In this document: positions 1 to 41,459 of the stretch, piece after piece
Numbering within the stretch: the stretch's first letter is position 1
Layout of the letters: the number at the start of each line of letters is the position of its first letter
Source: Ophiodon elongatus
Taxonomy: Eukaryota; Chordata; Actinopteri; Perciformes; Hexagrammidae
Length of the DNA stretch: 64,000 nucleotides
Direction of reading: 5' to 3'
NCBI GenBank assembly: GCA_016806645.1
Contig: JACSYO010001502.1
Location: forward strand, 821,501-885,500
Translations under genes and position numbers: made by a program
Notes under the pieces: generated by a model
What the model was told of the DNA's origin: nothing
Database searches by the model: none
Seen by the model: only the letters and a program-made list of their open reading frames with translations

Positions 1-323
1 AATGTTTTTCCCCTCTATGATTTTCAGGTGACCGTATTTTCAGTGTAACAGCAAAACACTGTTGGTGTTAAAGACTGCTGTTTGCTGCTGCTTTTATTCA
101 CACGGCAGAAAGGATTCACATAAATCTTACACAATCTTAAATTGGCACAATGCCAGAGGGACTTTAACCAAAAATAAATCGTCTGACTTCTGTTTACACA
201 TGTTGACATGTAAAGTTGCCCATGTACAAAAGGGGCTTCAGTTTGAATGAACTAGTTGCTGTAGAACAAGTATGGAAGTTGACGTTGATAGTCCAATGAA
301 ATGTGTCTTGTGTTTCTCCACAG
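1..323 (+). other. fndc3a intron tail upstream of first visible exon
   Basis: Non-coding, AT-rich sequence ending in TTTCTCCACAG at 323. I see no exon or repeat in it; it is the end of an intron whose start is outside the window. Confidence 0.7.
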
Positions 324-28800
<28,477 letters not shown>

Positions 28801-29437
28801 GCAGTTTGCACCACCCAGCTGCAGGGTTATAGCTTTATTCTTTCCCTCTCTTTATGTTGTTTTGTATTCTCCGTTTTGTATCTCTTGTTTTTTTTTGTGT
28901 TGCCCCCCCCCCCCCCCGCGCTGTCGACAGAGTAATCACGTTAGCTGCATTGGGGTGCAGAGGAAGGGAGGGCTGGCGAGTAACCGCTCAATAGCAGTTA
29001 TAAATTGAGCATGTAACACCTTATCTGGTACCTGTGACTCCCCGTCACCCAGTCCCAACTTTGTGGTATCTGTTGTTCGCTTCAGATTTCTGTTTCATCA
29101 TAATCAGCTTCCCGCGCAAAAGAAAGAGCAGGAATACGGTTTATTTTGGGGAGAAGGTAGGGGAGGGGCGCTTCGACTCATGTACTTATTGATTACAGTA
29201 TATATAGATATATATGTGTATAGAAATAGTCATTATTTATATTTCAATTTATGTATCCAGTATGAAACAGTTTTTGATAGATGTGTTCCAAAAATAGTAT
29301 GTAGGTGTAGCCTATGTGCTGTTTGATCCTGGGACCTGGTGGGCCAGTGTTTGCACAGTGGGGGTGTGTGTCCAGATGTGTATACTGTATGTAGTCAGTG
29401 CCACAGAGGTACACGGCTGGGAGGGCTTCAGGGCTAG

Positions 29438-29480
29438 ATCAGAACCCTTAAACCCCCAGCTGGAGTTTAAGGGTTCTGAT
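29438..29480. repeat. hairpin in the fndc3a 3'UTR
   Basis: ATCAGAACCCTTAAAC at 29438-29453 is perfectly reverse-complementary to GTTTAAGGGTTCTGAT at 29465-29480. The centre (CCCCAGCTGGA) is itself partly self-complementary. In RNA this forms a stem of at least 16 bp with a very small loop. Confidence 0.9.
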
Positions 29481-30337
29481 GCGAAGAAGTAACAGGAATG
29501 AGAATCTTGTTCACAATATAGAGCATTCATTTAGCACTTTCCAACCTTTTTGATGTTCAGAATGTTTAAGGATGCAAAAATGACTGGAGAAATGTTAGTA
29601 TATTTTTGTACAGTGACGACACAAGGACCTGTAAGTTTGAGGGAAAAAAAATACTCGGTATAAAGTTAGAAAACAAACAAAAACCAAACTAACAGCGAAT
29701 TCTAATTATTTTTACTATCATATAGTTATACTGCTGCTTTACTCCGAAATATTGTTGTTCAGCACACACAATGTATGCTTACCTGTATGTTTTGTTTCAT
29801 TTTGTTTGTTTTTCCCCAGTAATTGATTTTGCACCTTAGTAAAAGAAAACCTCGACTAACTGCGTCTTGGTCTTGTGATGCATTTTATAGAACACACTTT
29901 GAGATTGTGCAACCCTATTTGTGTTTTGGGTGTTTTTAAAAGTTGTAGTACCACATAATGTGTCACTGAAACAGCTGATCTTCTCAGCAAAAAAAAAAAA
30001 AAGAGGATTAAAAAAAACAGAGAAAAAAGTATGTACCAGTTGTTTCAGAGGCCTTAATTGGAGAGGAAAAAAATCTCGGGAGAATTTTCTTAATTTCTCT
30101 TAAGTTTTGATGTTTGTTTTTTTTCTTTTTAGTGTAAACTTTAAGTGTGTTTTATTTACTTTTATTTTTGCAACATTTATTTGATGTTAGTATACATACG
30201 TAATCGGGAGAGAAATGGAAAGTAGTTTTATGTATTACTTGTGATTTCTTTTGATTTCTTTCGTCAGGTCATACATGTGTGAAGTATATTTTTTTATAAT
30301 ATTGAAGTAATATAAGTTAATACTCTCCAGAGAAAAT

Positions 30338-30343
30338 AATAAA
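30338..30343 (+). terminator. candidate proximal poly(A) signal of fndc3a
   Basis: AATAAA in the 3'UTR, about 1.54 kb after the stop. It could give a shorter transcript that still contains the 29438-29480 hairpin. Confidence 0.45.
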
Positions 30344-30946
30344 TCCTGAGTACTCATGAATCATGGAACGCAAATGGCAAATACAAAATGTGTTATCATG
30401 TACTTCCTGTGAATCTAAATTTGCCTTTTCTCTGTGTTAAGTATTCGTAACAGATTCCTGACGCTGAGTCTTCAGTGGTAATCTGGCTTTAGGGTCTAGT
30501 GTTGTCTGGTTTTGGGGCAGATAACTGCTGTTGCAACCGTAAAAATGAAATACAGGTACCTTGCAAAAACGTCTTGGATAATTACATGATTTGGTCCTTC
30601 AGGCATTCTGCAAATGTCTTCTTGTCATTTAAAGAAATCAAATTCCTATTTTTGATAGCGATTGCAACGTGTGTCATTTTAACGCCTCTCCATCCTGGGC
30701 TTACTACCTTTGGTCGGGGAGATTAACAAAATGAGTAAAATATGCACAAAAATAGAGACCATTTTTATGTAATTTGAATGTTTGCAGTTACCTCATACAC
30801 CGTACATTCCAAAATGAAAATTTGTTATACTATACATACTACCAGACATATCACTTTAAAATGTTCGTTATGGGAAAATGTATAATCATAGATGTGTATC
30901 TAAAGTGTATCTGTATAGCCATGATATCTACAAAGGATCCATGCAC

Positions 30947-30952
30947 AATAAA
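30947..30952 (+). terminator. candidate distal poly(A) signal of fndc3a
   Basis: AATAAA within GCACAATAAAAGATTT, followed 25-50 bases later by T/GT-rich sequence (GTTCTGGCATATGTTTGTCT). This is the best candidate for the gene's 3' end. Confidence 0.6.
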
Positions 30953-32968
30953 AGATTTATAATTCTTAATCGTGTTTAAAGTTCTGGCATATGTTTGTCT
31001 TTGGATCGCTCATCAAATATAACACAGCCATGAAAATACTTGTTTTTGATTGGTCGCCAGGTAAAACCTCAAAGGTATTAATCGTCAATATATTCTTATA
31101 ATCCATTAATTGTTAAAGAAATGTATCAAGCAGAACCACTAAACATTCACTGGTTTCAGCTGATTTGTTGCTTTTCTCTTTTTCATGATTATAAATAGCA
31201 TAGTTCCCTAATTTGGACTGTTGGTCGGACACAACATTTGAAGATTGACATTTTTCTGGAATCTTTGATTTATAGACTTTAAATGAATACAAAAATAATT
31301 TGCAGATTATTTGACGATGAAAATAAGTGTGACTTGCAGCCTTAACTGATAACAGTACTTCCCCCAGCTGCTGCTCGCTCAGACTCACTAATCTACAGAC
31401 GCACAGTCTAGAAACCAGAGGTGGCATCATCTCAGGAGGTAGGTGGAACAAGTGCATTAATGCTCTCAGAGGACACCCCGCACCACGGTGGGCTTCTGCC
31501 TTGTCCTTTAGTATTCATGTGGGGCATAATTAAATACCTCACATACACCCAATGAACAGAGCTGTTAATCTCGACTATATTTTCATTGAACAAAGGGACA
31601 TTAAAACAAAAAGCTTTACCAAACACGAATCTGACGAGCTCCACATTACGGACCGATTGTGCCTGTAAATAGTATCCTGACCTCAAATAAACGAAAGGAA
31701 GGACCCTGTCAGAGGCTTTCATTGTATGAAGACCATCTACATTACTGGAATACCTCCATTGTATTTCCTCAGATGATGATAAAACCAGGTGGCTGCAATA
31801 ACATCCCCCTAAACCAATGGAAACCGCTCCCATCCATTTCTTTACTCCGGTCCACTCCCCGTTCACCTCCTTTCCTCCTCCTCCTCCTCCCGTCTGTCTC
31901 TCAAGACGAGAACATTGGTGTCCAAAGCATTCAGAAGAATATGATCAACTACATCAACTCGAACATCGATACAGGGATACTTTTTCTGTCTGCTCTCAAT
32001 CTTGTTGGGACTTCAGAGTTCAACGCTGCTGCTGCTGCTTGCGTCTGTATGTGACAGCCCCTGTTCAATGGAAGCTTCTGGAGTAAAAAAACTTCCTGTT
32101 CACTGCACAAGCACACCTAAGTGGTGTAAGCAGGAGAGGAATGATTAATGAGGGTGAAAGTGGACTTACTCGTCTCCGTCACCGTGTTGTGTACAACATT
32201 GGCTCTCGTTGAGAGAAGGACTGGAAAGCTTCTTTTCTTTTTTCTTTTTTTTTTTTTAAAGAAAGTGCAAACAAGCTCTCCCTGTCGTGTTGCTCTGGCA
32301 GGTGTAAACCATGACAGAGGAGGAACATTCCTGCTGCCCCTCTGAGGTCCGAGTGGTGCATCCGGCTGTGGATCAGCTCAGTGTAAACACCCAAACACGC
32401 CCCAATGTCAGTGTGACTCTTGCCGCAAAGGTGGATTTAGATTTAATGGATGTGGTGGCTCTGAACCAACAGAGCACACCGCTGGCCATCCAGCAGGTCT
32501 GCCAGGCGTTGGTGACTAATGTTTCCTTGGACACAAGATAGGAAAACCTGTAGATCAGGAACTGAACAATAAACGGCCGTCCGTGTTCATGACCTTTTAC
32601 TTGCAACACGCTAAAGATGGGGATGCTGTCTAGTTGTCATACTGATCAGCAGAGCTTAAAACACTCACTCCAAAACTTGGAATCAGACTGAAAACCTCAG
32701 AATTTGTGAATTAGTGGGATGTGAAGTCTAGAACACTGTGCACTGACTTGCTGCACAGTGTTAAATTAAAGCTTGTATTCTAATATTGAACACCAGACTG
32801 TAAACTGGGACCAGGTGGAAGAACTCACACAACTTTTGACCTTTTAAGTCCCTGGTTACAGCTCAAGGTACTGCCCAAACTTTATGTAAATTATTAGAAT
32901 AGCATTCCTCTCAACCAGCATTGTTGAAGTTAGGTTTATTATAACAAGCCTGATGGGTAACGTGAGAG

Positions 32969-33001
32969 TGAGGAGGAGGAGGAGGAGGAGGAGGAGGAGG
33001 A
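32969..33001 (+). repeat. (GAG)n trinucleotide repeat
   Basis: About eleven GAG/AGG units in intergenic sequence. No reading frame of interest passes through it. Confidence 0.9.
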
Positions 33002-33343
33002 GATGATGAGCTGGTGGATGTGTGGAGTGACGAAGCCAAGCAGACGGACAGTTTGGGCCGGCGTTCAATTAATCAAACACAGAATTTGTTTTTCAGTGAC
33101 ATCCTCCAGACAGCTCGGCGAACACCGTTGGATATCACTGATTAATGCATTAGTTAATAAAGTTGTATCCCTTTTATATGTTTATTTATTTAATATTTAT
33201 GCTCAGTCCAGATTAGTATGATCCTCAATCTGCATTTAGAGGGATTGGGTGTGGAGGGGGGGGTCCCTCAAATCTTATTGCCTTCATCTTATGCCTTTTA
33301 CCGTCATCTGTCCCGTCGTCATTTGATTAGGAAGATTACTTGG

Positions 33344-33434
<91 letters not shown>
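33344..33434 (+). repeat. (CA)n microsatellite
   Basis: About 45 CA units with one CG interruption near 33367, in the intergenic region upstream of mlnr. Confidence 0.96.
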
Positions 33435-33435
<1 letters not shown>

Positions 33436-34170
33436 CAGACAACCTCCCTGTTGCTCCCTGATTCCTCGGTGCACTGTGGAGGAGGTGCTCCTGTCTTCGT
33501 CGTTCACCAGAGCTCGGCTGGTTACTGAGCATCAGGGACCGGCTCTGCCACTTCATGAGATTGTCTTGCTGCTGCTGCTCTTCATCGACACACAGAAACA
33601 CAACAGAGACCAAAAAAGTTCAAAGGTTTGAGGGATTCGGCTCAGTTTTAAAGGTAAAGTCACCGGCAGTGATTATTTCACACGAGGATGTTGTTTCTGC
33701 TTTCACAGTTAAAGTTAAGGGATCACACCAGTGATTTTGCCCTTTTACTACAAGCTGCTTTTTCTTTTATATTAAATTGAATTTGTTGTTGTGTTTCACA
33801 TTTTTAAATATATTTTTCTAGTAATCCGATGATTTCCATTCATTTCTGTGTGGACAATTGAGTTGTGTAAAACTAAAATGCATTTATCTTTCATTCTTGC
33901 TGCGAGGAAAATGCAGGGCAATCATTTTCAATTCACTTACCACATTACCTTGCAACAGTCATGAAAAAGAAATAATGCAGACTTTATGTATTTAGTAACA
34001 AGTTCCAAGGTGCCGCAAACAGATGTTCATAATGTACATAAATGAATAGAAACCAACAGCTGCCTGGAATTAAAACCAATTCTCTAAAATCTCCGCAGCA
34101 TGTGAGCGGTAATGTGAAGTCTACGTCATAAAACAGAGTTGTATGTGACCCTGTGATGGTGTAATCTTTC

Positions 34171-34180
34171 TCTCCTCAGC
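34171..34180 (+). promoter_or_regulatory. possible 3' splice acceptor of an mlnr 5'UTR intron
   Basis: TTTCTCTCCTCAG ends at 34180, 32 bases before the ATG. If used, the promoter and first non-coding exon lie further left. No upstream exon was identified, so transcription could equally start nearby. Confidence 0.35.
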
Positions 34181-34212
34181 TACTTGTTGAGTCCTGATTT
34201 CCCGAGGACGGC

Positions 34213-37039
34213 ATGCCCTGGACCAGACCCCAGGTGGACCTTCATGCTGCTGCAGCAGAGGTCATGGAGCAGTACAACATCGACGACCACCACTACGAGG
34301 GCTCCCTGTTCCCCACCTCCACCCTCATCCCCGTCACGGTCATCTGCATCCTCATCTTCATCATCGGGGTGACGGGCAACACCATGACCATCCTCATCAT
34401 CCAGCACTTCAAGGACATGAAGACCACCACCAACCTCTACCTGTCCAGCATGGCGGTGTCTGACCTCATCATCTTCCTCTGTCTGCCCTTTGACCTCTAC
34501 CGCCTGTGGAAGTACGTGCCCTGGCTGTTCGGGGAGCCAGTGTGCCGCTTCTATCACTACATCTTTGAGGGCTGCACCTCCGCCACCATCCTTCACATCA
34601 CGGCCCTGAGCATCGAGCGCTACCTGGCCATCAGCTTCCCCCTCCGGAGCAAGGTGCTGGTGACCAGGCGCAGGGTCCAGTACATCATCCTCGCCCTGTG
34701 GGCTTTCGCCCTGGTGTCCGCGGCTCCCACACTCTTCCTGGTTGGGGTGGAGTATGACAACGACACACACCCAGACTACAATACGAGGCAGTGCAAGCAC
34801 ACCAACTACGCCATCAGCTCCGGGCAGCTGCACATCATGCTGTGGGTGTCCACCACCTACTTCTTCTGCCCCATGCTCTGCCTCCTCTTCCTCTACGGCT
34901 CCATCGGGTGCCAGTTGTGGAAAAGCAAAAATGACCTGCAAGGTGCTTTGGCCCGTGAAAGATCACACAGACAAACAGTCAAGATCCTGGGTGAGTGCAG
35001 ACAGATACATGTGTCTTTTATGCTTTCTAAAACCTTTCTCTGCTTTCCGTTGCCAGATTCAGGAGCGACAGCATATGCAACTCTCTTTGTAGGTAAAAAG
35101 CTTGAACCAGAAATCCATCTGTTTACAAAGTCAGTCTGCCGTTCATTGTTGCTGAGGCAAAAAAAGAAACAGGCTGACAGATTGTTGTAGAATCTAAGAT
35201 TTCTTGTTTTCCGCACTGGCTCTATTGTGTGTGTTTGCCATTGTAAATTTAAATGTTGTTTTCATATATATCTAAAGCATAGATTTGTTCTACATTTAAA
35301 ACCTGAAGCAGTTAAACATATCAAATCCAGCTCTCTGTTGTTTGTGTCCCATGTGTGTTGCTGACGATATCCACTGGTTTTTTATTCTGTTTTGTCTGAA
35401 GCTCATCTTGTCCTGCCACTGCGCATACTGATTGGCTTAATTTGCAGCTCTGACATATTGCGCAGGGAACCCTGTTTTACAGTAAAGGACCGTGGCCAGG
35501 CCAATCTGTATTAACCACATATTCAATCAAGATTCAGCCATTAGGATATTAATGCTGTTCATTAGCTGAGCACACAGGGCACAGAGCTCACATTGTCAGA
35601 CTTGCTGTCATTTGTATCCACATTTGTTGAATCCCAAATTGGATTGTCATCAGAGCACTCCATAAATCAACCATAATGGAAATGTACAGGCTCTCACAAT
35701 CCTGGGCTCCTTTTGAATCTCAGGAGTCACTCGATGATGAAAGACATCATCTGAACAAAAACTGTGCCATCTGTTCACTGTGTGAGTCCATGATGCAGGT
35801 CTTCAATTGATAGATAACTGGTACTGGTTAATTCACAGATAATTAGGCGCATGTAGAGCCAGATACACTCCTCTTCTAATTACTGAATGGACATTTATTA
35901 TCCTTATAGAAATGACTGCCCCCATCGGACAAATTGATGGTAATTTTATCTGCGGGGGCTTCTTGATCAATACCAGTGACTCAGTGATGAGCTCACCCAG
36001 CACTGAGATTTCTGTCTCGTAGAAGCCAAATACAGCTTTGTTCTGTTTTGGATTTGTGACATGTTTCTCCTCGGTGGCGTTTCTGCTACATATACGATCT
36101 AATCAGCTCGCTCACGTCTCTGAATCGTAAAAATGTCACTTCATTGTCGAGGCAGATTGCAGGTCACCGTCACATAAGAGAACGAGGCGGGTCGTGCAAG
36201 TGAGAGTGTGCGTGGGTGTAAGGAGACGTTTTTTTTTTATGGTAATTGCTGCTGGTCATTAATATTAATAATTATGTCAAGGGTGACCATAGATCATATG
36301 TTACCTGAAAACCCATTTTTCTTTCTCAGCGTCTTGTGATGAATGAGCCTGACATGAACACACTTTTATCTGTGAGAGTTAGAAGAATCCTGGTTATTTC
36401 ACATGTGAGGTTTGGGTGTATTGATCCTCTGACTGCTTTGAAGCGGACAGGATTCTACACAAAAAAAGTCTGAATTTAATAATATATTTAATTTTTGTCA
36501 TCTAAAAAGATGCAGCTGATTAAACTATTCCCACTCAGTCCTAATAAAGCAGATGGGCTGAGTGTTTATGCGACACATTCATTTTAGAATTAAGGATGTA
36601 GAGAGCCTGGTTTTAATCTTCTCATCTAACTCTCAGTAAGAAGGGAAAAAAAAGTGTAATTTCCAAGCTATTTCTTAAATCCGCCTCAGAATGAAACTCA
36701 TCTCCCCCTCCTGACTTTGTTTCCCGCTCAGTGGTGGTGGTGCTGGCCTTCATCATCTGCTGGCTGCCTTACCACATCGGCAGGAACCTCTTCGCCCAGG
36801 TGGACGACTATGACACGGCCATGCTGAGCCAGAACTTCAACATGGCCTCCATGGTGCTCTGCTACCTCAGCGCCTCCATCAACCCCGTCGTCTACAACCT
36901 CATGTCTCGGAAGTACAGGGCCGCAGCCAAACGCCTCTTCCTGCTGCACCAGCGGCCCAGACAGGCCCACCGCAGCCAGAGGCAGCTGTGCGTGATCGAC
37001 CACATCTCCACCCTGAACGAAAGCCTGACCGGGGTCTGA
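34213..37039 (+). CDS. mlnr: motilin receptor (ghrelin/motilin receptor family GPCR), two exons
   Basis: Exons 34213-34990 and 36732-37039 join in phase 1 (CTG G|TG) to give 361 residues. This is a Gq-type class A receptor at the plasma membrane. Visible marks: TM1 GVTGN (51-55), TM3 Cys111 with ECL2 Cys194, Glu119 in FEGCT (the TM3 acidic residue needed for peptide binding in this family), ERY 135-137, N-glycosylation sequon NDT at 183, CWLP 269-272 in TM6, and NPVVY 310-314. The stretches DMKTTTNLYLSSMAVSD, PFDLYRLW, VLVTRRRV and VVLAFIICWLPYHIGR resemble MLNR more than GHSR. The ECL2 is short, without the long insert of human MLNR. The neighbour fndc3a supports MLNR over GHSR. A second in-frame ATG lies at 34264 (MEQYN). 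The single intron before TM6 is typical of the family. Confidence 0.88.
34991..36731 (+). other. mlnr: mlnr intron
   Basis: The donor is GTGAGTGCAG at 34991 and the acceptor TTTCCCGCTCAG ends at 36731. The first 200 bases stay open in the exon-1 frame (stop at 35188-35190), so retaining the intron would give a 5-TM product. The remainder is AT-rich and unremarkable. Confidence 0.85.
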
Positions 37040-40000
37040 AGGGCCTCGGCAACACTCTTGAGCAATGTTTTTATCACATGCTTGTTTGACTCCACCAACC
37101 AAGGGAGAGTTTGCAGGCTTCTTTAAAGTTTAAAGGATTGCAGCTAAAGAGGAAACTTGATGAAGATGTGTAGAGGAGGAATGTTTCTTTGAGGGGGGGG
37201 AAGCAGGGATTCAGAGCTCCTCTGCACTTCAATGCAAATTCTGATTTACTATTCAGTGCCGTTTGGTTCAAAAGAGACTGGATGACGAACTCCAACTGTG
37301 TCGCATTTCATTTCTTTTTTTGTTTGTGAGGAAAATAATAATTATTTAAGTTGTCCTGTTTCAGTGTAACACCTCATGGAAAAAAATACCTATACATTGT
37401 GTGCGGCTGCTTGTTTCTGCTTGCCTGGTGTCTGCGCTTATCGAACATGTGCCCTGTTTCAGTTCACAATTAGCATCAATCCACAGCGCTGATTATTAAG
37501 TGATCCCTCTTTGTTAACCACAGATGGCGTTTGCCACATTTGAAATGACTGATCATATATAACGTTGTAAGATTGGATTTGTTTAATGTATGGTGTGCAG
37601 TTGCTATCATACGGTTTGTCTGTTGCTCCCATAAATCAAGAAAAACAAAACAAGTGAACCTATTAGCTGTGGTCCATTAGTTGTGCAGATCTGACATTGG
37701 GTGTTTCCGGTTGGTGTGTGTATGTTTGTGCGTGTGTTTACAGGGCTGTGTACCATCTCTCCAGTGAATAGATGGAACATAAACTTCATAAAAGCACATT
37801 ACTATGGAAATGGGACAGTTGATGTCTGTGTGCGTGATACAGAGGCCACCTGAGCCCTGAGGTTTTGGGGCCTGCGTACGTGCCGGCCATCCTGTAATCT
37901 GACACAACTATTATATTACCTGGGCTCTGAGTTAGATTAAAGCCGGCAACCAACGTCCCTGCATCACCATATTCAAAGTAATGGCCGCTCTAAGTGCATT
38001 TCAAAGAGGAAGAAAAGATATTAGCTTGTCAGCAGCAGCAGAGCTTATTGCTTTTATTGCTTCCACTTGCAAAATCTTGACACCATTGTTCAATTCTCCT
38101 GTGATGTTGCATTTTGGATTAGAAATTGTACACTTTTGCACCTCACGCACTCCGGCGAGAAAGGTAACGTCAAAGTTATGTATTTATAACCTGAACAACA
38201 TCTCAAAATAAACTCAGAGTTGTCCAGGTTCTGTCTGCCATATATGTCCTTCTTTAAAAAAGCACTGTCATGATTCGGCCCATGAATCATCAGGCCTTGG
38301 TTTGCACAAACACAGAGAGACAAAGTCGCTCAGGGCTGACTCACCCTCATGACACTTTTTCTTTTTTTCACTGAGCCATTCATCTCCGTCTGAAGCAGCG
38401 GGTAAAAGCTTATATACGCCACAGACCATCCTACCAACACCTGGGGAAAGATCAGCGAGCATCACGACTCCTCTGGTGCTTATTTTCCTGACTGATAATG
38501 AAGAGAGTGTCTGTGAGTGGCTCTTCCAGAGCGGTCGACGCCCCCCTCAGGCCCTCTTCACGCCACCTCAAATCATTCGGCGTTAGAAACACACAGTTTG
38601 TTTGTTTCGACTCAACTTTTTCCCAGTCGTGACTTCTTCTCCATCAGCGGACCTCGAACACACTGCACATTCCTCTTCCTCTCGTCTTTTGGAATTGTAA
38701 TATTTAGACAGTGATTTATTTGAAGAACAGAAATAATTTGAAATAATGGATCAAATGTGATATAGCGTATTTCCTGAGAGACGTATTACGTTCATGAGGA
38801 GAGAAATACTGTTATTTCCAAACTGACGAGTAATCAAACAATTACTACAATGATATTATATTACTGCTGCTGTTTACTTTGTAATCAGTGTTGACCTCAT
38901 TTCAAAAGTGTATTAGTCCTGAGGTCTGTTATTAAGCAACTGAGATGAAAGTATATTTGTTTTTAATTCATGAACAACAACATCTTTAAACTGATTTGCA
39001 AGCACAGAGTTTGGATGGCTGCGTCCGCCCCATTTTACCATTCGGACGGCGTTTTACAATTGTTTTATTATTTTAAGAATTATGCCAGCCAGAGCCGGCC
39101 CTGACCAAATATGGCGGACTATAGTTAGGATTATAGCTCGTGCCCCTTGTGTCGCAGCCTATTCCACCACCAACCACTGTGTTCACACAAAAACAGCATC
39201 GCTTTTAGTCTTTGAGATTAAGCTAGGCAGATCACATTTAAAAGAAAAACTGAATTTCTCAAAGTTATGTTGGAGGTTATTCCCCAAACACCTGAATAAT
39301 CTTTCCAACTTTCCCTTATGAATTTAAGGTGGGAGCTATTTAATAAATTAGCTTACATTACTATCATCCAAAGTCCGCCAACTCTAGTCTGCTGCAACGG
39401 TGTCGACTATGTAGCACACTTACAAGAAAAAGTTAATTTCTCAAGATTTTGTTGATACGGCAGTGATTTTGCAGAAAACCCACAAAATGGGTGGGCTTTT
39501 TGTAGCATTTGAAATTATAGTATTATATAATATAATAGTAATAGTATAAAAAAAAATAGTGAAAGTTATAAATTAGATAAATATGGATTTTATTTCCTGC
39601 CTCATTTGGTGTGCACCGATGGATGGATGATAGCCCTATAGCCTTCAGAGATAAATAACCTAATTTAATACTAAACCACAAACACAACAGGGGATTATGG
39701 GAAGTACTGAATTGGCAGAAAGTACATAGATTTATACATATATAACATTGCAATGCCATGCCACACTGCTTTGCAGTCTGTTTTTTTTCATTTGCATTCA
39801 TCTCCAAATGAAACTTGATATTTTCTGATACATATGCACATGCCATCATTTCAGTGGTCTTTTCCACCAGATGGGGGAGACAAAGGGTGTGTGTACTATG
39901 CAGTGGAAATGATAAATTACATCAATATCAATCATTTCCTGGTATTTAGATCAGTCAAACATTGCTGTTAAACTACATCAACACTGCTCTTTAAGTTTAA

Positions 40001-40244
40001 AGTGTTAAGGGTTTTCTCTTCTCCCTGTAAGAAATCTTTATTAGCTTCCCCTTTCAGCCCATTTCCACAAATTATCAGCCACACGTATTCACTTCCTGTT
40101 TGGCTCCCTGTGCCTGCTGGTCCATGCATGTGGCCTCAGGATGCTGCACTAAAATGGAGGATATTATATATATCTGCACGATAACTCTTTCTAGAAAGTC
40201 TGCAGGGGTTCACTATCCATCCTGCTGGTTTCTGTTCTCTTCAT

Positions 40245-40282
<38 letters not shown>

Positions 40283-41424
40283 CTCCTTGCCGAACCCAAA
40301 TGCTTTTCCCATCCCGGTCCGATTGTGACAAATGTTTGCTGTGAAAGCTGATATAGCAGAACCCAGAGAATTTGGTGACAGCCTGATTCAGTTCACTCCT
40401 TTGGCAATCATGTCTCTGTGCCACAAAGAGCCAGGCGTGTGCCGGTGCCACCTCTCGTTCAAGCTGCGCTCTTGTTGTCACAGCTGGATGACAGTAAGAC
40501 AACGAACACAAACGTGTCTTCGGCTTCTACACACCATCAGGCACTCCCACGCTGCATTCAAATGCCTTTAATGTCAGTAACAATGATAATAAGCTTCATT
40601 AATAAAGCACAAATCACCTCGTCTTCTAAAGCTTTCAGTAAACAGTTTCCGTTGTCTAATGAACCGTGTCACACACAGAAGAGCCATTGCTCGGTTTCTC
40701 TCTCTAAATTACTCGTAGAATTCTCTGCAATTTTGAGGCTAATTTATACTGTGAAGTATTTGTTCATGAACAGTGTTTGAAATTAGGCCTACTGAGAGAA
40801 ACATGTAAATTATAAACAACAGCAGCTGTTTGTGAGTTTCAACCCTCTGAAACCAGATCACAACTTGCTTTTTGTTATTAGACAAGTAAACAAAAATATG
40901 TCAAATAAACATTTGAGGCTTTGATGAGGATCAGAAGGCATTTTTTTTATGTGAGCAAATTCAGCAGCTAATTCACCAGACTTAAGGACAGTAATGTTAT
41001 TTCTCTTCATCACGAATAAGTACTGCATAGAATATTATATACCAGCAGGAAGAGGAACGGTCGTCCTGCAGCTGTGTGGCGTGTTGTTGGTGAGTTAGAA
41101 ACCAATCCATTAGCTAGATGGATTCTCTATATTACCACAAAAGCCCTGAAGAGACTGACTCACCTTCCTCCTGGTCCCATGCAGGACAGCAGAGCTGCTC
41201 TCACATATTTCGTCCTTTCATGAAAACTCAAAATGAGAATAATTAACTAAAAAGCAGCTATTAGTAATTTTCACATGCTTGCTAACTGTGAGTGTCCTGG
41301 ACTTGCATCATAGGAAATGCAGAGAGAACATGCAGATGGCAGTGCATTCTACATTCAGTACATTCCTGTATGTACAAATGCTGCTGCTGTAGCGAAAATA
41401 TGTCCCCTTGAGGGATTAATAAAG

Positions 41425-41459
<35 letters not shown>

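Larger units (their letters stand above)
28801..30972 (+). other. fndc3a: fndc3a 3'UTR
   Basis: About 2.2 kb of AT-rich sequence follows the stop and has no sustained reading frame. It contains a C homopolymer (about 28902-28917), a near-perfect hairpin (29438-29480), T-rich stretches and two AATAAA signals. The second signal, with a GT-rich stretch after it (30973-31000), is the likely main end. The UTR extent is inferred, not demonstrated. Confidence 0.7.
30973..34180. other. intergenic region between fndc3a and mlnr
   Basis: No gene that I can name. It holds a CCTCCTCCTCC run (about 31875-31890), a GCTGCTGCTGCTGCT run (about 32027), a short Kozak-like open frame (32311-32541, unexplained), a GAGGAGG run (32969-33001) and a (CA)n tract (33344-33434). 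A 5' untranslated exon or the promoter of mlnr may lie in its right part, since CTCTCCTCAG at 34171-34180 looks like a splice acceptor just before the coding exon. Confidence 0.6.

Noticed and set aside
34180..34941. 253-codon minus-strand frame opposite the receptor exon
   Set aside because: Shadow of GC-rich mlnr exon 1; the plus strand has unambiguous 7-TM receptor motifs.
34213..37039. Ghrelin receptor (GHSR) as the identity
   Set aside because: VLVTRRRV, PFDLYRLW, ILHITALSIERYLAI and VVLAFIICWLP are closer to MLNR, and the neighbour is FNDC3A rather than FNDC3B. A fish GHSR paralogue cannot be fully excluded without a tree.
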